Shown: piece after piece, positions 16,167 to 25,627 of the stretch
How the letters are laid out: each line of letters opens with the position of its first letter
How positions within the stretch are numbered: position 1 is the stretch's first letter
Source: Lachnospiraceae bacterium
GTDB taxonomy: Bacteria > Bacillota > Clostridia > Lachnospirales > Lachnospiraceae
Direction of reading: 5' to 3'
NCBI GenBank assembly: GCA_017450485.1
Contig: JAFSTN010000038.1
Coordinates: 1-47,741, forward strand
DNA length: 47,741 nt
Notes under the pieces: generated by a model
Database searches by the model: none
What the model was told of the DNA's origin: nothing
The model's input: only the letters and a program-made list of their open reading frames with translations
Position numbers and translations under genes: made by a program

Positions 16167-17003
16167 TCAGATCCGGTCATACATATCCTGTATATATTCC
16201 CTCGTTCTTACCGCGTTCTCCGGACTTGTATTCTCAAGCGTACATTGAATATACGGTTTGGATTCCTTGATATGTGACAGAAGCAGCCCGTAATTAAGAC
16301 CTCCCGTTCCCGCAGGTATGGATTTAAGGTCTCCGCTTTCTTCGACAAAATCCTTCATATGAACAACTGCGATATCATCCTTAAGAAGCTTAAAGGTTGT
16401 ATTGATTATCTCATCCTGTCTGTCGATATTGCCGGGATACAGCATATTTACCGGGTCAAATATGATCTGCAGATTGGGGCTTGCCACTTCATCGAGGACA
16501 TATCTGGCCTGCTCCGGTCCGTAAACTATATGCTTCCAGACCGGCTCGATCGCAAGTATCACTCCAAACTTCTCCGCTGCGGCAACTACGGGGCGGACAC
16601 GGCTCACAAACAGATCGAGAGCTTCTCTTTCATGGTTCGCGGGCTCGTACTTGTATTCCGCATTAACCGCGCCTGTCTCAGTTCCTACTACTCCGGGCTT
16701 GAGGATAGATGCAAATCTCATATGCGCCACATATTTCTCCGTGATCTCCTTAAGCTTGACCGGATCGGGATGTGCAAGGTTTAAATAATTACCAAGCACA
16801 GCGATATCAATATGGTTCTCGTAACACAACCTCTTAATATACATGGCAAAACCCGGAGTCATTGAAGAAACACCCGGTGTAAACTCTTTTACGGACTTGC
16901 TCAAAGCAAGGTGCATACAGGTAAAACCCTGTTGCCTGATCCTGGGTATCAGAATATCAAGCGGCCCGTATTCCACATCATGGGCACGTATTCCAAGCTG
17001 CAT
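16167..17003 (-). CDS. Sugar phosphate isomerase/epimerase-like TIM-barrel protein
   Basis: A 278-residue member of the xylose isomerase-like TIM-barrel superfamily (AP endonuclease 2 / sugar epimerase type). Metal-ligand-like residues can be seen in LAIEPVW (Glu), IIFDPVNML (Asp), VVHMKDF (His) and CTLEN (Glu). It is probably a cytoplasmic epimerase or isomerase for a uronate or related sugar acid of the locus, but the substrate cannot be read from sequence. ATG follows GAGGAGGACTAAC and lies one base after the pectinesterase stop, so the two are co-translated. Confidence 0.75.
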   Translation of the reverse strand: MQLGIRAHDVEYGPLDILIPRIRQQGFTCMHLALSKSVKEFTPGVSSMTPGFAMYIKRLCYENHIDIAVLGNYLNLAHPDPVKLKEITEKYVAHMRFASILKPGVVGTETGAVNAEYKYEPANHEREALDLFVSRVRPVVAAAEKFGVILAIEPVWKHIVYGPEQARYVLDEVASPNLQIIFDPVNMLYPGNIDRQDEIINTTFKLLKDDIAVVHMKDFVEESGDLKSIPAGTGGLNYGLLLSHIKESKPYIQCTLENTSPENAVRTREYIQDMYDRI

Positions 17004-17004
17004 G

Positions 17005-17973
17005 TTAGTCCTCCTCTGAATTCATTGATCGGCGAAAGCAGTCAAGATCAGGCAGTTCATCTTCACCAAGCAGTCTGACCCAGGGATTCCTCCCGGATAT
17101 ATCTATCGGAGTACCGCTCATATCCATCGGTGAGTACTCTGCCATATATGCTTCATCTTCAGGCTCATCGACACCTTTCCAGCCGCTGAATCTTTTATTG
17201 TTTATGCAGCCGTCATACCTGCACTCGATGAAAGTTGCTTTTCCGGAATCGCGCCACGGACGCCCAAGAAAAACAGTTCCGTCCATATCGGACATCTCGC
17301 CTCTTATCACGCACCTTCTGAACACGAATCCCATTCCTCCCGGGCATTCACACGGTGCCGCAACATATCCGTTTACATCACGGCCGCGATCACAGATTAT
17401 GATCTCACATCCGTCAAAAAGTGCATCGGCTCCGCCGAATATAAAATCCACATCACCGCGTATGATACAGTTTTTGTAATACTGTTTGGTTGGTCTTCTG
17501 CTGTTTAACATGCCCGGACCCATAAAGCCTCCGGGATGTCTTTCCTTAACAGGCAGCGGTGCCAGAAACAATGTATCCTGGTGTGACGACAGCTCTGTGT
17601 TTTCCATGATCACTTCCGCCGCATCCGCATATACGGCAAGTGCTTGTCCTGCTGTGTCCCCGTCACCGGCAGTGTTTCTGACCGTCATGTCTTTAAGGGT
17701 TATCCTGCCACCGCCCAGATAAACGGTCTGCGACCTGAACGTTCCGCGTCTTGAGCCGTCGGGCATAGTCTCATTTGCGCCGTCACCGTATTCAATCACC
17801 GTACGTCTTCTTCCCGCGCCGATCAGAGTGATATTTCCTTTTTCGATAAAAAGCTTTTCCCTGTAGGTTCCGGCGGAGATCCTGACAGTTACCTCCTCGT
17901 CATATCTGGCTGCTTCCACAGCTTCACCTATTGTGGTGTAATCGCCATCCGGTCCTACATTTATCGTCATCAT
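17005..17973 (-). CDS. Pectin methylesterase (CE8), cytoplasmic
   Basis: It removes methyl groups from galacturonate residues of pectin. The right-handed beta-helix family signature is complete: Gln in AGQALAVYADAAE, Gln-Asp in SSHQDTLF, catalytic Asp in GDVDFIFGGADALF and Arg in LGRPWR. There is no signal peptide, unlike most plant and secreted bacterial enzymes, so it should act on imported methylated oligosaccharides. I prefer ATG 17973 (AAAGGCGG seven bases upstream) to the GTG at 17991. It has 322 residues and sits between the GH28 gene and the isomerase gene. Confidence 0.92.
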   Translation of the reverse strand: MMTINVGPDGDYTTIGEAVEAARYDEEVTVRISAGTYREKLFIEKGNITLIGAGRRRTVIEYGDGANETMPDGSRRGTFRSQTVYLGGGRITLKDMTVRNTAGDGDTAGQALAVYADAAEVIMENTELSSHQDTLFLAPLPVKERHPGGFMGPGMLNSRRPTKQYYKNCIIRGDVDFIFGGADALFDGCEIIICDRGRDVNGYVAAPCECPGGMGFVFRRCVIRGEMSDMDGTVFLGRPWRDSGKATFIECRYDGCINNKRFSGWKGVDEPEDEAYMAEYSPMDMSGTPIDISGRNPWVRLLGEDELPDLDCFRRSMNSEED

Positions 17974-18004
17974 CCTCGTACCGCCTTTCACCGCATACGT
18001 CTGT

Positions 18005-19582
18005 CTACATGATTCCGGTTATCATATCAACCCCGTCAACATCGGGTCCCTTATCTGTTATTCCGTGAATTATGATATTATTCATTCTAAGCTCGCTGAC
18101 ATTTCTTGCATATATCCCGACACCGCTCATCGGATCCATCCCGTCCATCATAACGGGGACCGCCGGAATCCTTTCACTTTCAGGTCTGAAATCGGCATTG
18201 ATATTCTCAAGGGATACCAGCCCCACTTTTCTTTCCGGCAATCCGTATACCGTAAGCAGTGTAACATCCACACCGGTACATCTTATATTTTTGGCCTCGA
18301 TGCTTCTTATCTCGGGAGTCAGTTCATCGACGGGAAGTGGCTCCTTGCACTGGCAGTACTCACTGTGCCCGTCCGGGTCGCAGAAATAAAACATATTTAC
18401 GGTAAAGGGCATACGAACGTCCTTCATATAGATATTGTCAAACACGATATTGTCCAGTATCGAGCCCGATCCTCTGCCTCTTCTTGATTTGATCCTCAAG
18501 CCCCTGTCCGTACTGTCAAAAATACATTTTGTAACCAGCACATCCCTGACGCCGCAGGCGCATTCACTGCCGATCGTCACGCTTCCGTGTCCGTGATTCA
18601 GTACACAGTTTCTTACTGTCACTCCGGATGTCTGTTTATAATGTTTTCTGGCCATATAATACTTGCCCGATTTGATGGCTATACAGTCATCGCCTACGGA
18701 TATATCCGCACCCACGATATTCACATGCGAACAGCTTTCCGGATCTATACCGTCAGTATTCGGCGAGTTGTCGGGATTTCTTATGGTAACGTCTATAACG
18801 CTTATATGATCGCTGTAATACGGGTGAATACTCCAGCATGGGGAATTGACTGCCCTTATGCCTGACAGTGTCACATTTTTGCAGTTGCACAGATACACCA
18901 GCCGCGGACGCCAGGCTCCCCTTCTGACCTTGGGATTGTCCCACCAGTCCGATTTATCGGCATTTCCGTCTATACATCCCCTGCCGTATACGGATATATT
19001 TTCGACGTTTATACCTGTTATAAGGGAAGCAAAGCAATCAAGAGGATTTCCTTCCCATGTACCCAGATTATATTCACCGGTTTCATCAGTGGTACAGGTC
19101 ATACCCGGCAGCACCGGATATTCATCCCTGGATACGGCGCCCAATATGACCGCACCCTCATCCAGATGTATCCTTATGTTGCTTTTCAGAAAAAGAGGAT
19201 CGCATAAATATGTTCCTTTTCCCACATATACGGTTCCGTCGGCCGGACATGAATATATGGCGGCCTGAACGGCTGCGGTATCATTCCTGACACCGTCACC
19301 GGCCGCACCGAAGCTTCGGATATCCAGCAGCACGGATTCATACCTCGTTCTGAAATCCACGGAGCTTTCGGCTCCCGTTTCCGTATCCGTAACCCTGAGA
19401 CTGTGTAGAGAATCCGGAACCATGCCGTCAACCGTTATCACATTGACATCAAATTCTCCGATCCCTTCCCCGTCAAGAAATAACCTTACCGGTGCCGCAG
19501 GCTTATAGGGGGTGTCATTATCCAGTTCTATTGTGATCTGGGTAGGCTGTATATCTATGATCTTAAAATCCATTTTGTTCAT
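18005..19582 (-). CDS. Polygalacturonase-type glycoside hydrolase GH28, cytoplasmic
   Basis: Residues 1 to about 85 form an Ig/fibronectin-like domain; the rest is a beta-helix GH28 domain. All four family motifs are present: NTDGID (275-280), GDDCIAIKSG (297-306), NHGHGSVTIGSE (329-340) and RIKS (about 367). The three aspartates act as acid/base and the His supports catalysis. Together with the N-terminal domain this is the layout of exo-acting GH28 enzymes that release galacturonate from oligogalacturonides. No signal peptide is visible. The first ATG (19582) touches GAAGG directly; the second (19573) has better spacing from it, so the true start may be nine bases further in. Confidence 0.93.
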   Translation of the reverse strand: MNKMDFKIIDIQPTQITIELDNDTPYKPAAPVRLFLDGEGIGEFDVNVITVDGMVPDSLHSLRVTDTETGAESSVDFRTRYESVLLDIRSFGAAGDGVRNDTAAVQAAIYSCPADGTVYVGKGTYLCDPLFLKSNIRIHLDEGAVILGAVSRDEYPVLPGMTCTTDETGEYNLGTWEGNPLDCFASLITGINVENISVYGRGCIDGNADKSDWWDNPKVRRGAWRPRLVYLCNCKNVTLSGIRAVNSPCWSIHPYYSDHISVIDVTIRNPDNSPNTDGIDPESCSHVNIVGADISVGDDCIAIKSGKYYMARKHYKQTSGVTVRNCVLNHGHGSVTIGSECACGVRDVLVTKCIFDSTDRGLRIKSRRGRGSGSILDNIVFDNIYMKDVRMPFTVNMFYFCDPDGHSEYCQCKEPLPVDELTPEIRSIEAKNIRCTGVDVTLLTVYGLPERKVGLVSLENINADFRPESERIPAVPVMMDGMDPMSGVGIYARNVSELRMNNIIIHGITDKGPDVDGVDMITGIM

Positions 19583-19588
19583 CCTTCG

Positions 19589-20743
19589 TCAGTCGGCAAG
19601 TCCCGGAAGCTCGGTATAGGCAAGCAGTAAGGGTGCAGTTCCTTTGGCATCATTCTCAACTACCGGCTCACTGAAATAGTATTCAAGGCTTCCGTCCCTG
19701 TGCTGTTCACCGCCAAGTCCTGCCACCAGACATATCCCTCCCAGCTTCGGAGTCCCGTCCTCGTTTTTTGACAGATACCTGTCCGTAATCCCGTAAAATA
19801 TCTCCTCCGCAATATCCGCATATCTCTTCGGAAGATATCCGAGTCTGACGCCTTTAAGAAGGGCATATGCTATAAGCGCCGAACCGGAAGTCTCAAGATA
19901 GTTTCCCTGCGCGTCCTTTTTGTCTATTACCTGATAAAACATATGGCTTTCTTTGTCCATATATTTTAATAGAGAATCCGCAAGCTCCTTAAGCATATCC
20001 TGAAGCGTACGGTATTCGTTATACAGCTGTTCACCCATTGCTTCGGCGGTATCGACAAGTGATGCCATAAACCAGCCTGTTGCCCGAAGCCAGAAGTTCG
20101 GACTGCATCCGGTCTCCTTATCCGCCCAGTACATTTCACGGGATTCGTCGTAGCCGTGGTAATACAGTCCGGTCTCTTCATCACGCATAAGCCTTCTCAC
20201 ATTTTGAAACTGTTTATATGAATCTATGCAACCCGACATCTTGTTGAACCGCTTTTCGTATTCCACATAGAACGGCTGTGCCATGTACATGCCATCCAGC
20301 CAGACCTGATAAGGATATATCTTTTTGTGCCAGAAATTCCCTTCATTTGTACGCGGCATCGTATCAAGCTGACTTCTTACGGTGTCCATGGCCTTTCGGT
20401 ATTTCTCCTTGCCGGTCAGATCATACAGTGTAAACAGATTGCATGCAGGTCTGACATTATCAAGGTTATATTCATCAACCGAGTAAGTCCCGACAGTCCC
20501 GTCCTCATTCACAAATGCGGACACGAACCCGTCGGAAAAATCAAGATACTTGCGTATACCGGTTATCTCATACATTCTCAGCAATGCTGTGATCATACAG
20601 CCGTCAATATAATTCCATTTATTGGGTTTCCCGCTTCTGATCTTCTCAATATTCCACATAGGATGAGCCGCATCCGAATTATCTATCAGATATGAAACAT
20701 ACTCATCAATAACCTGTCTGGTTTCTTCTCTGGTCATACTCAT
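19589..20743 (-). CDS. Unsaturated rhamnogalacturonyl hydrolase GH105
   Basis: An (alpha/alpha)6-barrel enzyme of the YteR/YesR family that hydrates and removes the unsaturated galacturonyl residue left by rhamnogalacturonan lyases, without acting on the rest of the chain. The catalytic Asp is D150 in YQVWLDGMYM. The substrate-groove segment SPNFWLRATGWFM and the C-terminal LGGICLVAGLGG match the family. The 384 residues carry no signal peptide, so the enzyme is cytoplasmic. It provides substrate for KduI. ATG follows GGGGAAGAAACGC. Confidence 0.93.
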   Translation of the reverse strand: MSMTREETRQVIDEYVSYLIDNSDAAHPMWNIEKIRSGKPNKWNYIDGCMITALLRMYEITGIRKYLDFSDGFVSAFVNEDGTVGTYSVDEYNLDNVRPACNLFTLYDLTGKEKYRKAMDTVRSQLDTMPRTNEGNFWHKKIYPYQVWLDGMYMAQPFYVEYEKRFNKMSGCIDSYKQFQNVRRLMRDEETGLYYHGYDESREMYWADKETGCSPNFWLRATGWFMASLVDTAEAMGEQLYNEYRTLQDMLKELADSLLKYMDKESHMFYQVIDKKDAQGNYLETSGSALIAYALLKGVRLGYLPKRYADIAEEIFYGITDRYLSKNEDGTPKLGGICLVAGLGGEQHRDGSLEYYFSEPVVENDAKGTAPLLLAYTELPGLAD

Positions 20744-20758
20744 GCGTTTCTTCCCCTG

Positions 20759-21805
20759 TTACATGCTTAAAATGGTGTCAAACCTTGTTGTGATCTCGGC
20801 AATCGGTTCATCATGGAAATGATGCCCGCCCTGTCTTATATCGTGCACCAGATTCTCCTCTTTTCCATAGAGTTCATATGCCTTTTTGATGATATCCATC
20901 TGTTCGTAAACATTGGTCATTCCCCCGGGGCCGTTTAAATGATCCTCCGAACACGACTGTATGAACAGCGGTCTCGGCGCTATCATGCAGGCTATATCTC
21001 CCATATCGAAATGCTCCCAGAGCCCGGGGACATAATTGCAGCTGCAGTTGTTATTTAAGATCAAAAGAGAGTCCCTGAAGCCGTACATATAACCGCTGAT
21101 ATATGCCTGTCTGATCCTTTCATCCAACGCAGCCAGATACAGTGTCTGCATACCTCCGCCGGAAAAACCAAGACACCCGAGTTTACTTATATCAAATCGG
21201 CCGGACTGCTCTAAGTGATCGATAAGCCTGATGCAGTCATATGTCAGCAGTCCTATGACTGACAGTCCCAGGGATATAGCCATATTGCTCACATTACGGC
21301 AGCTACCCAGAATAAACTTATCATCTTCATCGCCCTGAAGTACACTGTCTCTTCTTTCACCGAAACCTCTGGGGTCCGGACAGATCACCGTATATCCGAG
21401 CTTGCAGAGTTTATAACCGTAATCGTAATTAAAGAAGCCGATCCTGTCAGCCACAATCCCTATATCTTTTACCCCGGCAACGGAATACTTGCCTCCACCC
21501 TGGTGACCTGCCAAGGCCAGGAATGTTCCTTTGGACTCACAGTCCGGAGTGAGCAAATAAAGGGGCATAATGGTATGATCATCAACCCTGAAAAGACAAT
21601 GAGTACGTCTTATTCCGTCTTCAAGCAATTCCTCATTCGTTTCGGAAAGATCTGTCTTCTGACCTTCGGAGTACGCGGCAAGCTTATCAAGACCGATCAA
21701 TCTCTCAAGCAATGCTCTCTTTTCTGTCTGCCATTCAGTCAGGCTCTCTGCAGACTCACCCTCAAATCTGTCTGCAGCCGCTGTCTTTCCATACATATCA
21801 AGCAT
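20759..21805 (-). CDS. Alpha/beta hydrolase, acetylesterase-like
   Basis: Nucleophile elbow GFSGGGMQT (Ser), an acid-side Asp in SCSEDHLNG and the His in QGGHHFHDE make a complete alpha/beta-hydrolase triad. The overall layout resembles the acetyl xylan esterase/dienelactone hydrolase-like enzymes common in polysaccharide loci, so removal of acetyl groups from imported pectin fragments is likely but not proven. Start: the ATG at 21805 has no ribosome-binding site. The frame is open upstream, and an AUA at 21865 lies seven bases after GGAGGAGG and overlaps the preceding stop, which would add 20 residues (see findings). No in-frame ATG, GTG or TTG exists between them. No signal peptide. Confidence 0.8.
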   Translation of the reverse strand: MLDMYGKTAAADRFEGESAESLTEWQTEKRALLERLIGLDKLAAYSEGQKTDLSETNEELLEDGIRRTHCLFRVDDHTIMPLYLLTPDCESKGTFLALAGHQGGGKYSVAGVKDIGIVADRIGFFNYDYGYKLCKLGYTVICPDPRGFGERRDSVLQGDEDDKFILGSCRNVSNMAISLGLSVIGLLTYDCIRLIDHLEQSGRFDISKLGCLGFSGGGMQTLYLAALDERIRQAYISGYMYGFRDSLLILNNNCSCNYVPGLWEHFDMGDIACMIAPRPLFIQSCSEDHLNGPGGMTNVYEQMDIIKKAYELYGKEENLVHDIRQGGHHFHDEPIAEITTRFDTILSM

Positions 21806-21861
21806 TTCTTCAAGTGAGTCATAATACCTGTCTATGTGTTTACCGGTTTTTTTCTGATTCT

Positions 21862-23655
21862 TTATCCCAGTTCCTCCTCCATGCTGTAGAAGTATCCTTT
21901 CCGGTCCATAAGTTCGTCATAAGTTCCGCTCTCAACCACTTTGCCGTCTCTCATGACCATGATGATATCCGCTTTTCTTACAGTCGCAAGTTTATGCGCA
22001 ACTATAAAAGTAGTGCGTGATTCAGACATATTGTCGAGCGCTCCCGACACCTCTCTCTCAGAGATCGAATCAAGTGCGGAAGTAGCCTCATCGAGGATTA
22101 TGACTTTAGGATCCCTGATAAGTGCCCGTGCGATGGAGATCCTTTGCTTTTGACCACCGGATAGTTTATCTCCGTGTTCACCCACGAAGGTATCTATACC
22201 GTCAGGCAGTTTTTCCAGAACACGAAACAGACCCGATTCACTGATCACCCTGTTCAGGGTTTCATCCGAAACATCACTGGTTCCGTATAGTATATTATCC
22301 CTGATCGAACCGGAGAACAGCGCTGTCGTTTGAGGGACCACAGCCAGATTCCTGCGGTAGCTTCTGAGATCGATCGACTCTACCGGCATCCCGTCTATGT
22401 TCAGTCTTCCGGATGTCGGCATGATAAACCCTATCAGCATATTCATGATCGTAGTCTTACCCGCACCGGACTCTCCTACAAAGGCAACCGTCTGCCCGGG
22501 AGTGACCTTGAATGACAGCTCATGCAGGATCAGTTTATCCGTTTTCGGATAAGCATATGATACATGATCAAACTCATATTCACCGCGCAGATCAATGATC
22601 TCGGTCTTGCCCTCGTTGTCCTCCACATCATCTACTTCAAGAACCTCACCGATACTGTTTACGGATTCCAGGCCCTTGGATATAGTAGGCAGGAGATTAA
22701 GCATACTCGATACCTGACCGACTATGGTCGTAAAATAGCTCTGGTAAAGAACGACATCACCGGTCTTTATAACGCTCCTCAAAGCAAGAAAAGCTGTAAA
22801 AACCAGACATATGACCTGGAATATCTGGAAACACGCCCAGCTTACCGCGCCGAAATTGGTCTGGATCATATCCAGATGATATCCCTCGACCGCGATCTGT
22901 CTGACCTGTTCGTTCATTCGGTTGATCTCTTCCTCTTCCAGCGCGTGAGCTCTCGTCACGGGAACCAGTTCCACCATCTCTGATACCTTGGCACTGGTCG
23001 CTTCCACTTCCTTACGGAATCGCTGGTTATGAGCCTTGATCGGTTTCTTGAACATATACACGAGCGTCGCCGCCAGAGGCACCATCAGAAGAAAGAACAA
23101 AAAAACGACCTTGCTCTTGGATACCGTGACCGCAAGCGCAACTGCCACATTTATGATGATATTCATGAAATTGACAAAAATCTGGTCGGACAGAGTCTCT
23201 ATCGACTCGACATCCCTGATTATCTTGGATTGAAGTCTGCCCGACTGAATATCCTTCTCGGACAGGATCGACATCGTCTGTATCTTATGCACGAGAGTGC
23301 TTCTAAGGCCCGCTTCCACATCCCTGACCGCCGATGCCCGAAAATGCATGTGCAGATAATTCATCGGGATATTAAGCAATAGCAGTATCACAAGAACGGC
23401 TGCATTCAACAGGATCAGTCTTTTGGCATCCGCCACGGAATCCGTCACATAGTTAATGATATTGGCTGTAGCTATAGGCAATACCCAGGTCGGAGAATGC
23501 TTGATGATATAAAAAAACGTGGATAAAAAGAAATTATGATAATATCCTTTATAAAACCCTATAAGCGTCATTAAAGGGTTTCCGCGATGAAGCTTATAGC
23601 TGTTCTCAAATATCTCTATATCAGGTATATTCCTTTTATATAATCTCATACTCAT
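21862..23655 (-). CDS. ABC exporter-type transporter, fused permease and ATPase
   Basis: A half-transporter of the MsbA/MdlB type. An N-terminal membrane domain with about six hydrophobic segments (roughly residues 40-300) is followed by an ATPase with Walker A GESGAGKTT, signature LSGGQKQR, Walker B VIILDEATSALD and the switch His in VAHKLA. It probably works as a homodimer that exports a small molecule or lipid; nothing shows its substrate. It is unusual inside a sugar-catabolic operon. I start at ATG 23655 (AGGAAATCAAAT upstream, 10 bases after the preceding gene); longer versions overlap the GH43 gene. 597 residues. Confidence 0.88.
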   Translation of the reverse strand: MSMRLYKRNIPDIEIFENSYKLHRGNPLMTLIGFYKGYYHNFFLSTFFYIIKHSPTWVLPIATANIINYVTDSVADAKRLILLNAAVLVILLLLNIPMNYLHMHFRASAVRDVEAGLRSTLVHKIQTMSILSEKDIQSGRLQSKIIRDVESIETLSDQIFVNFMNIIINVAVALAVTVSKSKVVFLFFLLMVPLAATLVYMFKKPIKAHNQRFRKEVEATSAKVSEMVELVPVTRAHALEEEEINRMNEQVRQIAVEGYHLDMIQTNFGAVSWACFQIFQVICLVFTAFLALRSVIKTGDVVLYQSYFTTIVGQVSSMLNLLPTISKGLESVNSIGEVLEVDDVEDNEGKTEIIDLRGEYEFDHVSYAYPKTDKLILHELSFKVTPGQTVAFVGESGAGKTTIMNMLIGFIMPTSGRLNIDGMPVESIDLRSYRRNLAVVPQTTALFSGSIRDNILYGTSDVSDETLNRVISESGLFRVLEKLPDGIDTFVGEHGDKLSGGQKQRISIARALIRDPKVIILDEATSALDSISEREVSGALDNMSESRTTFIVAHKLATVRKADIIMVMRDGKVVESGTYDELMDRKGYFYSMEEELG

Positions 23656-23665
23656 ATTTGATTTC

Positions 23666-25609
23666 CTATATGCCTGCCGTGTATACGAATTCTTCGAATC
23701 TACGGCAGATTGTATCGGACACATCTCTGCTTCTTACGGCATAAACTCCAATCATTGCACCCGTGAACCGTTTCCCCCGCTCAAGTCCCTCATCACACAG
23801 ATAATAGACGTTTTTAAGAGTATATATAAGCTTATCCCGTAGATACAGATCTCTCTCAAGACAGTCCGTCCTCATGCTTATACGGATGTCCGTTTCACCC
23901 TGTTCTATCCGATCCAGCAAATAAGCCGTATCCGTATCACCTATGTGCTCTTTTACACATAATCTGACGGATCCGTCCATACATATGATCCCATATGTAC
24001 AGTAGGTGTTCTCGTCATAATATCCTGTGATTCCTATCTCCTCACCCTCCGACATATCTTCCGGAATCATGACCGAAACCTCCGCCGTAAACGCAAAATC
24101 CGTCTGTCTTCTTAAGACCACGCTTCTGCATCTTACGTCGGATAAAGGATAAGCGGATGGTTTTAATCCGATGTTATGGCCTCCGTCTTCTGCCGGATCA
24201 CACTCTATGTCGCCGGCGGCAAAGGTCCTGGGGGTCATGAACTCCAACGGAAGTCCGCATTCCGACAGGGTTTGTTTTTTGTAAGATGTTGTAGCAAATA
24301 TCTCCGGATGGGGCTTTTTATTCAGTACCGACGGTCCTTTAAGCCCGTTTACGACAGGCCATCCGTCAGCGGTCCATGTTACCGGATCAAGCGCGGTCTC
24401 CCGTCCGAGAATACTGTATTTACCCTCAAGCATCCTCCCGCACAGGTAGACCATAAACCATCTTCCGTCAGAGGTTTCCACAAGATCGCCGTGACCGCAT
24501 CTTTGTATAGCCGCCTGCATATCCGTCTGTCGCATAATGGGATTATACGGGCAGGCTTCATAATCACCCATCAGACTCTTTGATCTGAATGCCGTCACTC
24601 TGTGGCCTGTTCCCGTTCCACCCTCTGCAAGCAGCAGGTAATAATATCCGTCCTTTTTATATAAATGCGGACCTTCCGGTGCGCGCTTCATATCGCCGTA
24701 CATGAGGAGCTTTGCTTCGGATATCTGTCTTGTGCCGCTCTTATCAAGCTCCAGTATTCTTGCGCCCCGGTTCAAAAGCATATACCTGCGGCCGTCATCA
24801 TCATTGAAGATGCTCGGGTCTATTCCGTCCTCCTCTATATAGGCCGGCTCTGTGTACGGACCCTCCGGTCTGTCCGATGAAACGACGATCTGTCTTCTGT
24901 ATTGCCCGGTGCCGTCAGCGGCCATATGCGGTGTATCGTCGTTATATCTCAGGGTCGCGGTGATATAAAACCTGTCCTCATAAAAAGAAATGTCCGCAGC
25001 CCAATACCCGCGCCCGCCGTCAAGCCCGTCTATTCCGGTCCATTCCCTGTTAGTGATCGCGTGTCCTATGATCTCCCAATGGATCAGATCCGTTGAATGT
25101 GATACGGGAATGCAGGGATAAAATATGAAGGATGAGTTGACCATATAATAGTCATCGCCCACTCTTACTATAGACGGGTCCGGATACATCCCAGTCCGCA
25201 CCGGGTTCTTGTAGTAGTCCGATATATGTCCGTATTTTGCCTCCATATAGGCGGTTATTTCCGTGCTGCTGCACTGTACTGCCAATTCCCACGGTGTTGT
25301 CCCGTCTTTATCCCCGGCAAAGGGATCCATTCCGCATCTTCTGATCAGATAATCCCACAACCCGACATTGTCCGACAATGCACAGTGATGCAGTACATCC
25401 CTGCCTTGATCGTCAAGCTCGTTCAAACTTATACGTGAATATTCGACCAGATATTTTACGATTGCATAATGTCCGGCTCTTGCCGCGCAGAACAGATGCC
25501 GCCCTTCTATCAGTGCCGGTTCGTCACCGAGTATCCTCTTTACGCTGTCTATGTCCGCGCTTGATATGTATCTGTACAGAATATCTTTATCACACATGGT
25601 TTCTGTCAC
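23666..25609 (-). CDS. Ankyrin-repeat / GH43 fusion glycosidase
   Basis: Residues about 10-128 look like three or four ankyrin repeats: HLFCAARAGHYAIVKYLVE, then DDQGRDVLHHCALSDNVGLW and DKDGTTPWELAVQCSS, each with the helix-turn-helix and loop spacing. From residue 132 a GH43 five-bladed propeller follows: base Asp in YPDPSIV (near 144), Asp in GIDPSIF, and the acid Glu in APEGPHLYKKDGYYYLL. A beta-sandwich domain fills the C-terminal 190 residues. GH43 enzymes cleave arabinosyl, xylosyl or galactosyl side chains, here probably from pectin. It has no signal peptide. It starts with GTG (25609) or ATG (25597), both with weak sites. The ankyrin part is odd in a glycosidase. Confidence 0.88.
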   Translation of the reverse strand: MTETMCDKDILYRYISSADIDSVKRILGDEPALIEGRHLFCAARAGHYAIVKYLVEYSRISLNELDDQGRDVLHHCALSDNVGLWDYLIRRCGMDPFAGDKDGTTPWELAVQCSSTEITAYMEAKYGHISDYYKNPVRTGMYPDPSIVRVGDDYYMVNSSFIFYPCIPVSHSTDLIHWEIIGHAITNREWTGIDGLDGGRGYWAADISFYEDRFYITATLRYNDDTPHMAADGTGQYRRQIVVSSDRPEGPYTEPAYIEEDGIDPSIFNDDDGRRYMLLNRGARILELDKSGTRQISEAKLLMYGDMKRAPEGPHLYKKDGYYYLLLAEGGTGTGHRVTAFRSKSLMGDYEACPYNPIMRQTDMQAAIQRCGHGDLVETSDGRWFMVYLCGRMLEGKYSILGRETALDPVTWTADGWPVVNGLKGPSVLNKKPHPEIFATTSYKKQTLSECGLPLEFMTPRTFAAGDIECDPAEDGGHNIGLKPSAYPLSDVRCRSVVLRRQTDFAFTAEVSVMIPEDMSEGEEIGITGYYDENTYCTYGIICMDGSVRLCVKEHIGDTDTAYLLDRIEQGETDIRISMRTDCLERDLYLRDKLIYTLKNVYYLCDEGLERGKRFTGAMIGVYAVRSRDVSDTICRRFEEFVYTAGI

Positions 25610-25627
25610 ACTTACCGGCCTGCGGGA

